Below, one piece after another: positions 1 through 7,159 of a DNA stretch of 11,388 nucleotides. Positions within the stretch are counted from its first letter, which is position 1. Each line of letters opens with the position of its first letter. This DNA comes from an uncultured Collinsella sp. (GTDB taxonomy: Bacteria; Actinomycetota; Coriobacteriia; Coriobacteriales; Coriobacteriaceae): contig URTP01000062.1 of the NCBI GenBank assembly GCA_900550835.1, positions 1 to 11,388 on the forward strand, in the 5' to 3' direction. The notes under the pieces are model-generated. The model was not told where the DNA came from. It did not search any database and worked only from the letters and a program-made list of their open reading frames with translations. The position numbers were made by a program, and so were the translations under genes.

Positions 1-37
1 AAGCTACAAGCATTGGCTCGCCTTCTGCTTGTAGCTT
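1..37. repeat. 11-bp perfect inverted repeat at the window edge
   Basis: AAGCTACAAGC (1-11) is exactly reverse-complementary to GCTTGTAGCTT (27-37), with a 15-base loop, followed on the plus strand by TTTTCCCC. It lies in the 3' coding end of the histidine phosphatase gene. It could be a terminator for a plus-strand gene outside the window, or a fold-back at a contig end. The window begins exactly at the first base of the arm, which makes an end-of-assembly effect plausible. Confidence 0.5.
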
Positions 38-586
38 TTCCCCATCGAAATCGAAGATCATGATGGCGCAGTTGGGGAGTTTTGTTGGGAGCTCGAAGCC
101 CTCTGGGGCTGCAGCCTTGATGAATTGGCGGCTGGCGCTGCCGTGGCTTACTGCTAGGAGGGTTTCGATGCCCTCGGCGCCCATGAGATTGGTGAGGGTG
201 CCTACCATGCGCTCTTGCAGCGCGCGGCTTCCTTCTCCTCCGAAGGGGATCAGATCCTCGCCGGGATCCCAGACGTCGGTAGGTAGCGCGTCGTGCGGGC
301 CCTCTTCGAAGGAGCCGTAGCAGCGTTCGATGATGCCTTCGCAGGGCTCGGCAGCGGCGTCCGGACCGAGGAGTTCGCATGCGACGAGACTTGCCGTGTC
401 CATGGCTCGGCCTAAGGGTGATGAGATCACTTTGTCGGGGACGACGCCGTTGGCTTTGAGCCACGCGACGGCTGCCTGTGCCTGTTGACGGCCCAGGCTG
501 GTCAGCGGTGAATCGCAGCGGCCCTGGACCAGCTTTTTGACGTTGAATTCCGTCTGGCCGTGGCGGAGTAGATAGAGACGCTTCAT
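1..586 (-). CDS. Histidine phosphatase (phosphoglycerate mutase-like) family protein, 3' end cut by window edge
   Basis: Reading the minus strand from the ATG at 584-586 gives 195 codons with no stop before the window edge, so the C-terminus is missing. The protein begins MKRLYLLRHGQTEFN. RHG (residues 8-10) carries the catalytic His9 that becomes phosphorylated in this family. Also visible are the SSPLGRAMDTA segment with Arg60, Glu87 in IIERCYG, and the second catalytic histidine, His148, in AVSHGSASR. Members are cytosolic phosphatases or mutases acting on phosphorylated sugars or small metabolites; the exact substrate cannot be told. A strong Shine-Dalgarno (AAGGGGAG) sits about 5 bases before the ATG. 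The gene starts 39 bases after the stop of the CDF transporter gene on the same strand, so the two may share a transcript. Most relatives are about 200 residues, so little is probably missing. Confidence 0.88.
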   Translation of the reverse strand, partial: MKRLYLLRHGQTEFNVKKLVQGRCDSPLTSLGRQQAQAAVAWLKANGVVPDKVISSPLGRAMDTASLVACELLGPDAAAEPCEGIIERCYGSFEEGPHDALPTDVWDPGEDLIPFGGEGSRALQERMVGTLTNLMGAEGIETLLAVSHGSASRQFIKAAAPEGFELPTKLPNCAIMIFDFDGEKLQAEGEPMLVA

Positions 587-625
587 GCTCTCCCCTTCTG
601 CTTCAGTTACCTTGCCGGCACAGCC

Positions 626-1780
626 CTACTCGTGGGTATGGCCGACATAGTCCTCGTCGATCGTAATCTTGGCAATCGACTTGGGATATTCCGATTCGAC
701 CCGTTGTGCCAGCGCGTGCTTTACGTCTTCGGCACTCATCTGCAGATCCGAGGGTCGCACGCAGTCAAAGATCACGTTGGTGTGCGTAGGGCCCGGCACG
801 CAACGCAGATCGTGAATCGAAAGGCGGCTATCAATCTCCTGGGCCATTGCGTTGATGCGCAGGCGCATGCTCGCCAGCTTGGGGTCATCGGTCACGATGG
901 GATCGTAATGGAGCGTGACGATCATGCCGTCTTCGACCCTAAACGACTGCTCGATGTTATCGAGCGTGTCGTGACTTTCCAGCGGGCTGGCCTCGGCTGC
1001 CATCTCGGCATGAGCGCTTGCGAACTTCCTGCCCGGGCCGTAGTCGTGAACCATCAGATCGTGGACGCCCAAAACGCCGGGGTAGCTCATGATCTTGTCT
1101 CGAATGTGCTTGACCAGCTTAGGATCGGGCGCCTGGCCCAAAAGCGGGCTCATCGTATCCTGGATGAGTTCAAAGCCGCTCCAGCCAATATAGGCGCCAA
1201 CGGCAAGGCCGACCCATGCATCTAGATTGATATGCGTCACCTGCGAAACAATCGCGCACGCCAACACGGCGCCCGTGGCAAGGACATCGTTTTTGGAATC
1301 CTGAGCGGTCGCACGCAACGTCTCGGACTCAATGCGGTCACCGAGCTTTTGGTTGAGGGCCGCCATCCACAGCTTTACGACCATCGAAAGCACTAGAACT
1401 GCCACCAGGGCAAGCGAAAACTCGACAGGTTCCGGGTTGACGATACGCTCAACCGAGGACTTCACCAGTTCGATGCCAATAAGCAGCACGAGCGCCGCCA
1501 CAACCAGACCCGAGAGATACTCGTAGCGGCCATGTCCGTAAGGATGCTCGGGGTCGGCCGGCTTGCTCGCCAGCCTAAAGCCCAGCACGCTCACGATATT
1601 CGAGCTGGCATCGGACAGGTTGTTCATGGCATCCGCCACGATCGAAACCGATCCCGACAGCACGCCAATTACGCCCTTCGCAGCACAAAGCGCAACATTG
1701 GCGAGAATACACACCACGCCCGTCAACGTGCCCACGCGCGCACGGTCGCCCTGCGCACGACGAACAATCCACTCAACCAT
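626..1780 (-). CDS. Cation diffusion facilitator (CDF) family metal exporter, possibly Mn2+ type
   Basis: A 384-residue inner-membrane protein that would export divalent metal in exchange for protons. Residues about 18-210 hold roughly six membrane segments. In TM2, NNLSD supplies Asn53 and Asp57 (NxxxD). In TM5, DSKND supplies Asp161 and Asp165 (DxxxD). The family hallmark HPYGHGRYEY follows TM2 at 79-88. NxxxD/DxxxD is the pattern described for manganese-type CDFs, in place of the HxxxD common in zinc exporters, so Mn2+ is a reasoned guess. From about residue 215 on is a cytosolic tail of about 170 residues, longer than the roughly 90 in FieF. It looks like a ZT-dimer domain (about 218-295) plus a second domain, ending HTHE. 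The ATG at 1778-1780 follows a G-rich stretch (GGGGGCGG) rather than a perfect Shine-Dalgarno. The gene lies just upstream of the phosphatase gene on the same strand. Confidence 0.9.
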   Translation of the reverse strand: MVEWIVRRAQGDRARVGTLTGVVCILANVALCAAKGVIGVLSGSVSIVADAMNNLSDASSNIVSVLGFRLASKPADPEHPYGHGRYEYLSGLVVAALVLLIGIELVKSSVERIVNPEPVEFSLALVAVLVLSMVVKLWMAALNQKLGDRIESETLRATAQDSKNDVLATGAVLACAIVSQVTHINLDAWVGLAVGAYIGWSGFELIQDTMSPLLGQAPDPKLVKHIRDKIMSYPGVLGVHDLMVHDYGPGRKFASAHAEMAAEASPLESHDTLDNIEQSFRVEDGMIVTLHYDPIVTDDPKLASMRLRINAMAQEIDSRLSIHDLRCVPGPTHTNVIFDCVRPSDLQMSAEDVKHALAQRVESEYPKSIAKITIDEDYVGHTHE

Positions 1781-1832
1781 CTATATCCGCCCCCACGGTG
1801 CTACCTATATATCTATTGCTCAAACGGATTGT

Positions 1833-1861
1833 AGTGTAGCCACTTTGCCCCACAGATACAA
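1833..1861 (-). promoter_or_regulatory. Possible sigma-70-type promoter for the CDF gene
   Basis: On the minus strand, TTGTAT (1856-1861) and TACACT (1833-1838) are separated by exactly 17 bases and lie about 50-80 bases before the CDF start. The match to consensus is only partial (3/6 and 4/6). The -35 element overlaps the T-run of the preceding terminator. No manganese riboswitch of the yybP-ykoY type fits in the short leader. Confidence 0.3.
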
Positions 1862-1892
1862 AAAGGCCGCAGCCCACACGGACCACGGCCTT
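1860..1892 (-). terminator. Rho-independent terminator after the EIIC gene
   Basis: On the minus strand, AAGGCCG (1886-1892) pairs with CGGCCTT (1863-1869). Inside it six more pairs, including G-U wobbles, extend the stem to about 13 bp around a 4-base GTGT loop. The run CCTTTTTG follows directly. It lies about 40 bases past the EIIC stop codon. There is no T-run on the plus strand, so it acts in the minus direction only. Confidence 0.85.
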
Positions 1893-1894
1893 GG

Positions 1895-1925
1895 AATGTG
1901 GCAAAGGAATCGTCCTTGTGTCGCA
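1895..1925. repeat. 31-bp palindromic element, diverged copy 1
   Basis: The element on the plus strand starts AATGTGGCAAAGGA and ends TCCTTGTGTCGCA, with inner arms AAGGA and TCCTT. It aligns without gaps to the element at 3160-3190 with 21 of 31 positions the same. It sits between the EIIC stop codon and the terminator. It resembles REP-like dispersed palindromes, but only two copies can be seen here. Confidence 0.5.
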
Positions 1926-1930
1926 CAGGT

Positions 1931-3145
1931 TTACGCTCTTACTTCGGCCACGCTCTTCGCGGTTTCGGGTGAATCGGCTCCGTCTTCTGCCGCCTGCCCC
2001 TTCGCCGGCACCACGCCAAAGCAGTAGCTCAGCGCCGCAGACACCGCAAATGCCACACCGCCGGCAGCGCAGCACCACAGCAGGTTCGAGATGCCGCCCG
2101 TGGCAAAGCCAATGACCATGAGGACATTCGTCATGCCAATGGTATAGGCCGTAACGTTGCCCACGGCTGCAACAAGGCCTCCGACGGCGCCGCCAATGGC
2201 CATGCACGTCAGGCACCTGCCATATTTAAAGCCGCAACCGTACAGCGCCGGCTCGCTTACGCCGCCAAGAACACCCGAGATTGAATAGCCCAGCATGAGC
2301 GCCTTCTCGTCCTTATCTGCAACGCGGAGCGACGCGCCAAAGGGCATGCCCCAAACGGCAAACGTTGCCATCGTCGCGGCGATCAGGATGCACGAATCCG
2401 TTCCCACACTCATAAACTGCGCGTAGGCAAGCGATAGGACAACGTTGCTGACGCCCGCAATCTTAAGAAACTCCCAACCCGCGGCAAGCCCCATGAGCGT
2501 GAGCAGCGACACGATGCCACCGGAATTGCCAAGCATAAACATAAGCTGGCCCAACAGCATGCCAAGATAGCTGCCCGCCGGCGCCGTAATACACAGCGAA
2601 ACTGGAACCATGACGAGCATGGTCGCAAACGGAACGAACGAAAACGCCACGGCCTTAGGGATAACGCGCTGAAAGAAACACTCCACTCGCCATAGCACGG
2701 GCACCGAGATGAGAACCGGAATAACAGTCGTCGTGTAATCGATGATCGGCGCGGGAAGCAGGCCATACACGGAAGTCATCGGTGCCCCCGTCGTCGATGC
2801 GGCATCGACGAGCTTAAGCAGATCGGGCGCAATCAATACGCCGCCCAGCATCATGCCCAGCTGCTCCGAGCAACCGAGCTGGCGGGCGGCCGCCCAACCA
2901 AGATAGATGGGCAAAAAGTAATAGCCGGCGTTATAGAGCCAACTGTAGAACAGGCGATAGATTTCGGAATCGGCAGACCACAGGCCCAGCATGCCTTCGC
3001 CCATAATGACGGCGACGGTGCGGAACAACGCCGCGCAGACAATAAACGGCAGCGCCGACATCATGCTTTTGGACAGATAGTCCACCACGGCCATGGCGTT
3101 TGATGAAACCGTCGTTGCAAACGAGGTGTTAGAAACTTGTGGCAT
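1931..3145 (-). CDS. PTS transporter EIIC component (glucose/beta-glucoside superfamily), stand-alone permease
   Basis: The 404-residue membrane protein matches the EIIC domain of the Glc/Bgl PTS superfamily, the channel that passes a sugar while it is phosphorylated by EIIB. Visible are many hydrophobic segments from residue about 18 to 378, YYFLPIYLGWAAARQLG (75-91), the following MMLGGVLIAPDLL, and the diagnostic GVSEPALYG (295-303). The tail after residue 380 is acidic and short. No EIIB (cysteine-phosphorylated) or EIIA domain is attached or encoded next door, so partners must come from elsewhere. The frame is open to 3352, but those extra codons run antisense through the end of accDA. 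The ATG at 3143-3145, with AAAGG about 6 bases upstream, is the credible start. It begins 40 bases after the accDA stop. The sugar cannot be named. Confidence 0.85.
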   Translation of the reverse strand: MPQVSNTSFATTVSSNAMAVVDYLSKSMMSALPFIVCAALFRTVAVIMGEGMLGLWSADSEIYRLFYSWLYNAGYYFLPIYLGWAAARQLGCSEQLGMMLGGVLIAPDLLKLVDAASTTGAPMTSVYGLLPAPIIDYTTTVIPVLISVPVLWRVECFFQRVIPKAVAFSFVPFATMLVMVPVSLCITAPAGSYLGMLLGQLMFMLGNSGGIVSLLTLMGLAAGWEFLKIAGVSNVVLSLAYAQFMSVGTDSCILIAATMATFAVWGMPFGASLRVADKDEKALMLGYSISGVLGGVSEPALYGCGFKYGRCLTCMAIGGAVGGLVAAVGNVTAYTIGMTNVLMVIGFATGGISNLLWCCAAGGVAFAVSAALSYCFGVVPAKGQAAEDGADSPETAKSVAEVRA

Positions 3146-3159
3146 GGAACGCCTTTCCC

Positions 3160-3190
3160 AATGTGACATGCGGACTGTCCCTTTGTCACA
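3160..3190. repeat. 31-bp palindromic element, copy 2, at the accDA stop codon
   Basis: ATGTGACA (3161-3168) and TGTCACAT (3184-3191) are perfect 8-bp inverted arms, with an inner GGAC/GTCC stem. The accDA stop TGA (3186-3188) is inside the right arm, and the EIIC start lies 15 bases beyond the other end. No T-run follows, so it is unlikely to be a simple terminator. A REP-like or mRNA-stability hairpin between the two genes fits better. Confidence 0.6.
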
Positions 3191-4910
3191 TCGTGCGGTA
3201 CTGACCGATTGTGCGGTACTTTTCGTAGCGGAGGTTTGTGAGGGTCGCGTCGTCGAGCCGCCCAAGCGTATCGAAGGCATCAAATGCCGAGGACATGACG
3301 GCGCCGGCGATCTCCTCATGCGACAGGCCCCTATCGTCGACAATGCCGTCAATGATGCCGAGCGCCAACAGATCGGGAGCCGTGAGCTTCAGCGCCTCGG
3401 CGGCCTCATCCGCACGCTCCGTATCCTTCCACAGGATCGACGCACAGGCCTCGGGGCTCACGACCGAATAGGCCGAGCTCGAGAGCATCAGGATGCGGTC
3501 GGCCACGGACAGCGCCAGCGCGCCACCGGAGCCGCCCTCGCCTGTCACCACCGAGACAATCGGCGTCTTAAGGCCGCTCATCTCCGTGAGATTCTGGGCA
3601 ATCGCCTCGCCCTGGCCGCGCTCCTCGGCACCGATGCCGCAAAACGCGCCCGAAGTATCGACCAGGCACAGAACCGGTCGACCAAACTTTTCGGCTTGGC
3701 GCATCAGGCGACGCGCTTTGCGATAGCCCTCGGGATGCGCCATGCCAAAGTTGCGGCGCATACGCTCTTTGGTCGTGGTGCCGCGCTCGATGGCGATGAC
3801 CGTTACGGGGCGTCCGTCTTTCCAACCAATGCCGGCCACCACAGCGGCGTCGTCGCCAAAGTAACGGTCGCCGTGCAGCTCCACAAATCCATCCAGGCCC
3901 AGCGAGATCATCTCGCCTGCCGTGACGCGATCTGCCGAGCGGGTCTGCCTGACAATCTCGAACGCGGTTTTTGGTGCCGACGAGCGCTTGAACAAGTGTC
4001 CCAGTTTTTTGCCGCGGTGACCCGTATGCACGATTTCATGCGGTGCCCCCAGGCCGGGCGCGTGCCCTTCGTGCAGTGCCAGCAGCTCGCCTATCGTGAG
4101 CGCAATCTCGCCACGCGGAACAACGGCATCGCAAAAGCCGTGCTCCAGCAAAAACTCGGAGCGCTGGAATCCCTTGGGCAGGCGCTTGTGCATGTTCTGC
4201 TCGATCACGCGCGGGCCGGCAAATGCCGTCAGGGCATCGGGCTCGGCCAGGATAATGTCGCCCTCCATGGCAAAGCTCGCGGTTACACCTCCGGTCGTGG
4301 GATCGGTGAGCACCGTGATATACAGACCGCCCGCCTCGCTGTGGCGCCTAACCGCCGCAGAAATCTTGGCCATCTGCATCAGCGATGTCACGCCCTCTTG
4401 CATGCGCGCGCCGCCCGAAACGGTAAAGCCGACAACCGGCAATCCCAGCTCGGTCGCACGCTCAAATGTGCGACAGATCTTCTCGCCCACCACGGAACCC
4501 ATCGAGCCCATCATAAAGTTGGCGTCCATAAAGAAGAGTGCCGTATCGCAGCCGCAGATCTTGCCCCTGCCGCACACAACGGCATCGCGCTCGCCCGAAC
4601 GCTCGACCGTGCCCCTGAGCTTATCGGCATAGCCGGGAAACGAGAGGAAGTCCTCCGACGCCAGATTGGCATCCCATTCCTCAAACGTGCCCTCGTCGAC
4701 CGTCATGCGCATGCGCGCGCGACCGCTCACGCGAAAGTGTTTGCCGCAACGGGGGCACACCTCGAGGTTGTCGTGCAGGCGTGCCTCATCGATCACACGG
4801 CGGCACTCCGGACACTTGATAAACACGTGGCGCACGGGAAACTCGGCGCACGACTCGGTCATCGGCCCCTCAAGAACATTGACCGCCTTCGCTTTTCTAT
4901 TCATCAGCAT
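3186..4910 (-). CDS. accDA: Acetyl-CoA carboxylase carboxyltransferase, fused beta-alpha subunits (AccD-AccA)
   Basis: This 574-residue fusion moves the carboxyl group from biotin on AccB to acetyl-CoA, giving malonyl-CoA. The N-terminal half is AccD. It has a zinc ribbon with Cys33, Cys36 (CPEC) and Cys52, Cys55 (CPRC), then the carboxyltransferase fold with SGGARMQEG (165-173) and DPTTGGVTASFAM (203-215). The C-terminal half, from about residue 310, is AccA, with FVELHGDRYFGDD (342-354), HPEGYRKARRLM, GAFCGIGAEERGQGE, and GEGGSGGALALS (457-468). In E. coli these are two genes; fused forms occur in Coriobacteriia. The start is ATG at 4910 or, two codons later, at 4904. Both overlap the end of accC (stop 4897-4899) with no clear Shine-Dalgarno, pointing to translational coupling. 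It is the last lipid gene in the operon. Confidence 0.95.
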   Translation of the reverse strand: MLMNRKAKAVNVLEGPMTESCAEFPVRHVFIKCPECRRVIDEARLHDNLEVCPRCGKHFRVSGRARMRMTVDEGTFEEWDANLASEDFLSFPGYADKLRGTVERSGERDAVVCGRGKICGCDTALFFMDANFMMGSMGSVVGEKICRTFERATELGLPVVGFTVSGGARMQEGVTSLMQMAKISAAVRRHSEAGGLYITVLTDPTTGGVTASFAMEGDIILAEPDALTAFAGPRVIEQNMHKRLPKGFQRSEFLLEHGFCDAVVPRGEIALTIGELLALHEGHAPGLGAPHEIVHTGHRGKKLGHLFKRSSAPKTAFEIVRQTRSADRVTAGEMISLGLDGFVELHGDRYFGDDAAVVAGIGWKDGRPVTVIAIERGTTTKERMRRNFGMAHPEGYRKARRLMRQAEKFGRPVLCLVDTSGAFCGIGAEERGQGEAIAQNLTEMSGLKTPIVSVVTGEGGSGGALALSVADRILMLSSSAYSVVSPEACASILWKDTERADEAAEALKLTAPDLLALGIIDGIVDDRGLSHEEIAGAVMSSAFDAFDTLGRLDDATLTNLRYEKYRTIGQYRTM

Positions 4911-6240
4911 AGAGATGCCCCATCAGATCGGTGTGATACATGCCCGACAAAAACTCGTCGTTTGCCAGCACGTCGAGCTGAAGCTCGCTATTTTCGCTCA
5001 CGCCCTCAATCACGAGCTCGCCCAGGGCCGAGCGCATCTTGCGAATGGCACCGTCACGCGTGGGCGCGCACACGATGAGCTTGCCGAGCATGGAGTCGTA
5101 GTACGGCGGAACTTTCGCTCCGGTAAACATGGCGGAATCCCAGCGCACGCGCGGACCACCCGGCACACGCAACGCGGTGACCGTTCCGCATGACGGCAGA
5201 AAGTCCGGCGTTTCGGCATTGATGCGGCACTCCATGGCGTGGTTGCGCACCGGCATGTCCTCCTGTTCAAAGGGCAGAGGCTGGCCGGCTGCCACGCGCA
5301 GCTGCCACTTGACCAAGTCGGTATCGGTCACAAACTCCGTGACCGGATGCTCAACCTGCAGGCGCGTGTTCATTTCCATAAAGTAGAAATTACCGTCATC
5401 TGAGTACAAAAACTCAATGGTGCCGGCGCCCTCATAGCCAACGGCACGAGCCAGGTCGCGCGCGGCCTTGTGCATGCGCGCGCGAATATCATCGCGTCCG
5501 TCGAGGCACGGCGCGGGGCTCTCCTCGATCAGCTTTTGGTTGCGGCGCTGCACCGAGCACTCGCGCTCGCCGAGCGAAAACACATGGCCCTGCTTATCGG
5601 CCATAATCTGTACCTCAACGTGATGCGCCGGCGCAACGAACTTCTCCATGTAGCACTCGCCGTCACCAAAAACGGCCTCGCCCTCGGCACGCGCCTCGAT
5701 GAACGCCTTTGCCGCATCTTCCACGCGCTCGACCTTGCGAATACCGCGACCGCCGCCGCCGGCACGCGCCTTGATGAGCACGGGACAGCCGATGCGCTCG
5801 GCCTCGGCCGTCGCCTCCTCGGGGCTTTTGAGCAAATCGCAGCCCGGCACGATGGGCACGCCCGCGGCAGCGGCCGTTCGACGTGCGGCGTCCTTGTCGC
5901 CCATACTGTCGATGACCTCGGCCGAGGGACCGACAAACGCTAGACCGTACTTGTCGCAGTCGCGCACGAAGCTCGCCTTCTCGGAAAAGAAACCGTAGCC
6001 AGGATGGATCGCCTTTGCCCCCGACTTCACGGCACAGGTGAGCACAGCATCGTCGTTGAGGTAGCTCTCGGCAAGACGCGGGCCGCCGATGCAATACGCC
6101 TCGTCGGCAAGCTGCACGTGCAGCGCGTCCGCATCGGCCGTGGAATAAATGGCGACGGTCTTGATGCCCATATCGCGGCACGCGCGGATAACACGGACCG
6201 CGACTTCGCCGCGGTTGGCGATGAGCACTTTGTCGAACAT
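4897..6240 (-). CDS. accC: Biotin carboxylase subunit of acetyl-CoA carboxylase
   Basis: AccC uses ATP and bicarbonate to carboxylate the biotin on AccB in the cytosol, the first half-reaction of malonyl-CoA synthesis. The protein starts MFDKVLIANRGEVAVRVIRA. It has the ATP-grasp glycine-rich loop GGGGRGI (161-167), HHVEVQIMAD, and the signature EMNTRLQVEHPVTE (289-302) with the conserved active-site Arg and Glu. Length is 447 residues against 449 in E. coli, so it is complete. The frame stays open upstream to 6459, but that part overlaps fabZ. The ATG at 6238-6240 has a strong AAGGAAGG Shine-Dalgarno and the family N-terminus. It starts 10 bases after the fabZ stop and its end overlaps accDA. 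Confidence 0.96.
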   Translation of the reverse strand: MFDKVLIANRGEVAVRVIRACRDMGIKTVAIYSTADADALHVQLADEAYCIGGPRLAESYLNDDAVLTCAVKSGAKAIHPGYGFFSEKASFVRDCDKYGLAFVGPSAEVIDSMGDKDAARRTAAAAGVPIVPGCDLLKSPEEATAEAERIGCPVLIKARAGGGGRGIRKVERVEDAAKAFIEARAEGEAVFGDGECYMEKFVAPAHHVEVQIMADKQGHVFSLGERECSVQRRNQKLIEESPAPCLDGRDDIRARMHKAARDLARAVGYEGAGTIEFLYSDDGNFYFMEMNTRLQVEHPVTEFVTDTDLVKWQLRVAAGQPLPFEQEDMPVRNHAMECRINAETPDFLPSCGTVTALRVPGGPRVRWDSAMFTGAKVPPYYDSMLGKLIVCAPTRDGAIRKMRSALGELVIEGVSENSELQLDVLANDEFLSGMYHTDLMGHLYADE

Positions 6241-6250
6241 GAAGCCTTCC

Positions 6251-6673
6251 TTAACTTTCGTGCATGAGTGCAAAAGACATATCGGCGCGGCAGCAAACCT
6301 CACCGTTGACGCTCGCGGTACCCGTCGCAAAGCGGAACGGCCCGCGCGCACGCGTGATGGAGCACACCAGATCCACCGTGTCGCCCGGGCGCACCGGACG
6401 CTTAAAGCGCACCTTGTCCAGACTCGTGTAGAACGGCGTCGCGCCGCGCGCCTCCTCATCGCCCATCAGCAGTACGCAGCAGTTCTGGGCGAGCATCTCG
6501 CACTGAATCACGCCGGGGACGACCGGGTTTCCCGGAAAATGCCCCTGCAAAAAGTACTCGTCGCCCGTAATCGTGATCTTGCCGTGGGCCTCGTCGCCCA
6601 CCAGCTCGGCTTCGTCGAGCAAAAGCATCGGCTCGCGATGCGGCAACAGCTTCTTGAGCTCTTCTTTGTTCAT
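6251..6673 (-). CDS. fabZ: (3R)-hydroxyacyl-ACP dehydratase FabZ
   Basis: FabZ removes water from 3-hydroxyacyl-ACP to give trans-2-enoyl-ACP in the fatty-acid elongation cycle. The hot-dog fold protein has the N-terminal LPHREPMLLLDE and the catalytic block GHFPGNPVVPGVIQCEML. That block carries the active-site His (His45 counted from this start) and Glu (Glu59). At 140 residues it is normal length. A GTG start three codons upstream (6682) would directly abut the accB stop. The ATG at 6671-6673 is preferred because AGGTGAT lies 4 bases before it. The gene sits between accB and accC, so dehydration and carboxylation are encoded together. Confidence 0.95.
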   Translation of the reverse strand: MNKEELKKLLPHREPMLLLDEAELVGDEAHGKITITGDEYFLQGHFPGNPVVPGVIQCEMLAQNCCVLLMGDEEARGATPFYTSLDKVRFKRPVRPGDTVDLVCSITRARGPFRFATGTASVNGEVCCRADMSFALMHES

Positions 6674-6682
6674 GGATATCAC

Positions 6683-7156
6683 CTATCCGATCCTCATGAG
6701 GCAGCTGCCGAACTCCACGAGGTCGCCGTCGGCCACGCAGATCTCGAGCACCTCACCGTCTGCCTCGGCCGTCACCTCGTTGAGGACCTTCATGGCCTCG
6801 ATGATGCAGAGGGTCTCGCCGGCCTTGACCTTGGAGCCCACGTGCACAAACGGCTCGTCGCCCGGCGCCGGGGCAGCATAGAAAACGCCGACCATGGGAG
6901 CGGTCACCTCGGTGCCCTTAGGCTCCGGCGCGGCGGCAGGTATCTGCGCGGCGGGTTCCGGTGCGGCAGGCGCGACTGCGGGAGCTGCAACTGGAGCGGC
7001 CATGGCACTCGGCATAGGCATGGGCACGGCAACCGGCTGCGCCGCACTCGCGCGCTCGAGCTCGACCGCGGTGCCATCGGGCTCCTCAACACGCACGCGC
7101 GTGAGGCCGCGGTCCTCCATAACATCGGCTATCTCGGCAAGTCTTTTGGAATCCAT
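6683..7156 (-). CDS. accB: Biotin carboxyl carrier protein of acetyl-CoA carboxylase
   Basis: AccB carries the biotin that shuttles CO2 between AccC and AccDA. The N-terminal helical region (1-35) is followed by a flexible Ala/Pro linker (about 37-80) and a biotinyl domain with GEVLEI-type hairpins. The attachment site EAMKVLNEV places the biotinylated lysine at Lys123, 35 residues from the C-terminus as is usual. Length is 157 residues (E. coli 156). The start ATG 7154-7156 has an AGGAG Shine-Dalgarno 7 bases upstream, inside the end of fabF, from which it is separated by only three bases. Its stop TAG is 9 bases before the preferred fabZ start. A biotin protein ligase must act on it but is not encoded here. 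Confidence 0.96.
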   Translation of the reverse strand: MDSKRLAEIADVMEDRGLTRVRVEEPDGTAVELERASAAQPVAVPMPMPSAMAAPVAAPAVAPAAPEPAAQIPAAAPEPKGTEVTAPMVGVFYAAPAPGDEPFVHVGSKVKAGETLCIIEAMKVLNEVTAEADGEVLEICVADGDLVEFGSCLMRIG

Positions 7157-7159
7157 GCT

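Noticed and set aside
60..320. Small plus-strand frame of 86 codons
   Set aside because: It is antisense to the histidine phosphatase gene, which has its catalytic residues in place.
3146..3352. N-terminal extension of the EIIC gene
   Set aside because: These codons are antisense to the end of accDA, are not membrane-like, and the internal ATG at 3145 has a good Shine-Dalgarno and the family N-terminus.
3093..5078. 661-codon open frame on the plus strand
   Set aside because: It lies antisense to accDA, with its ends overlapping EIIC and accC. The composition (very rich in Arg, His, Ala) is typical of a GC-rich shadow frame, and the opposite strand has clear catalytic motifs.
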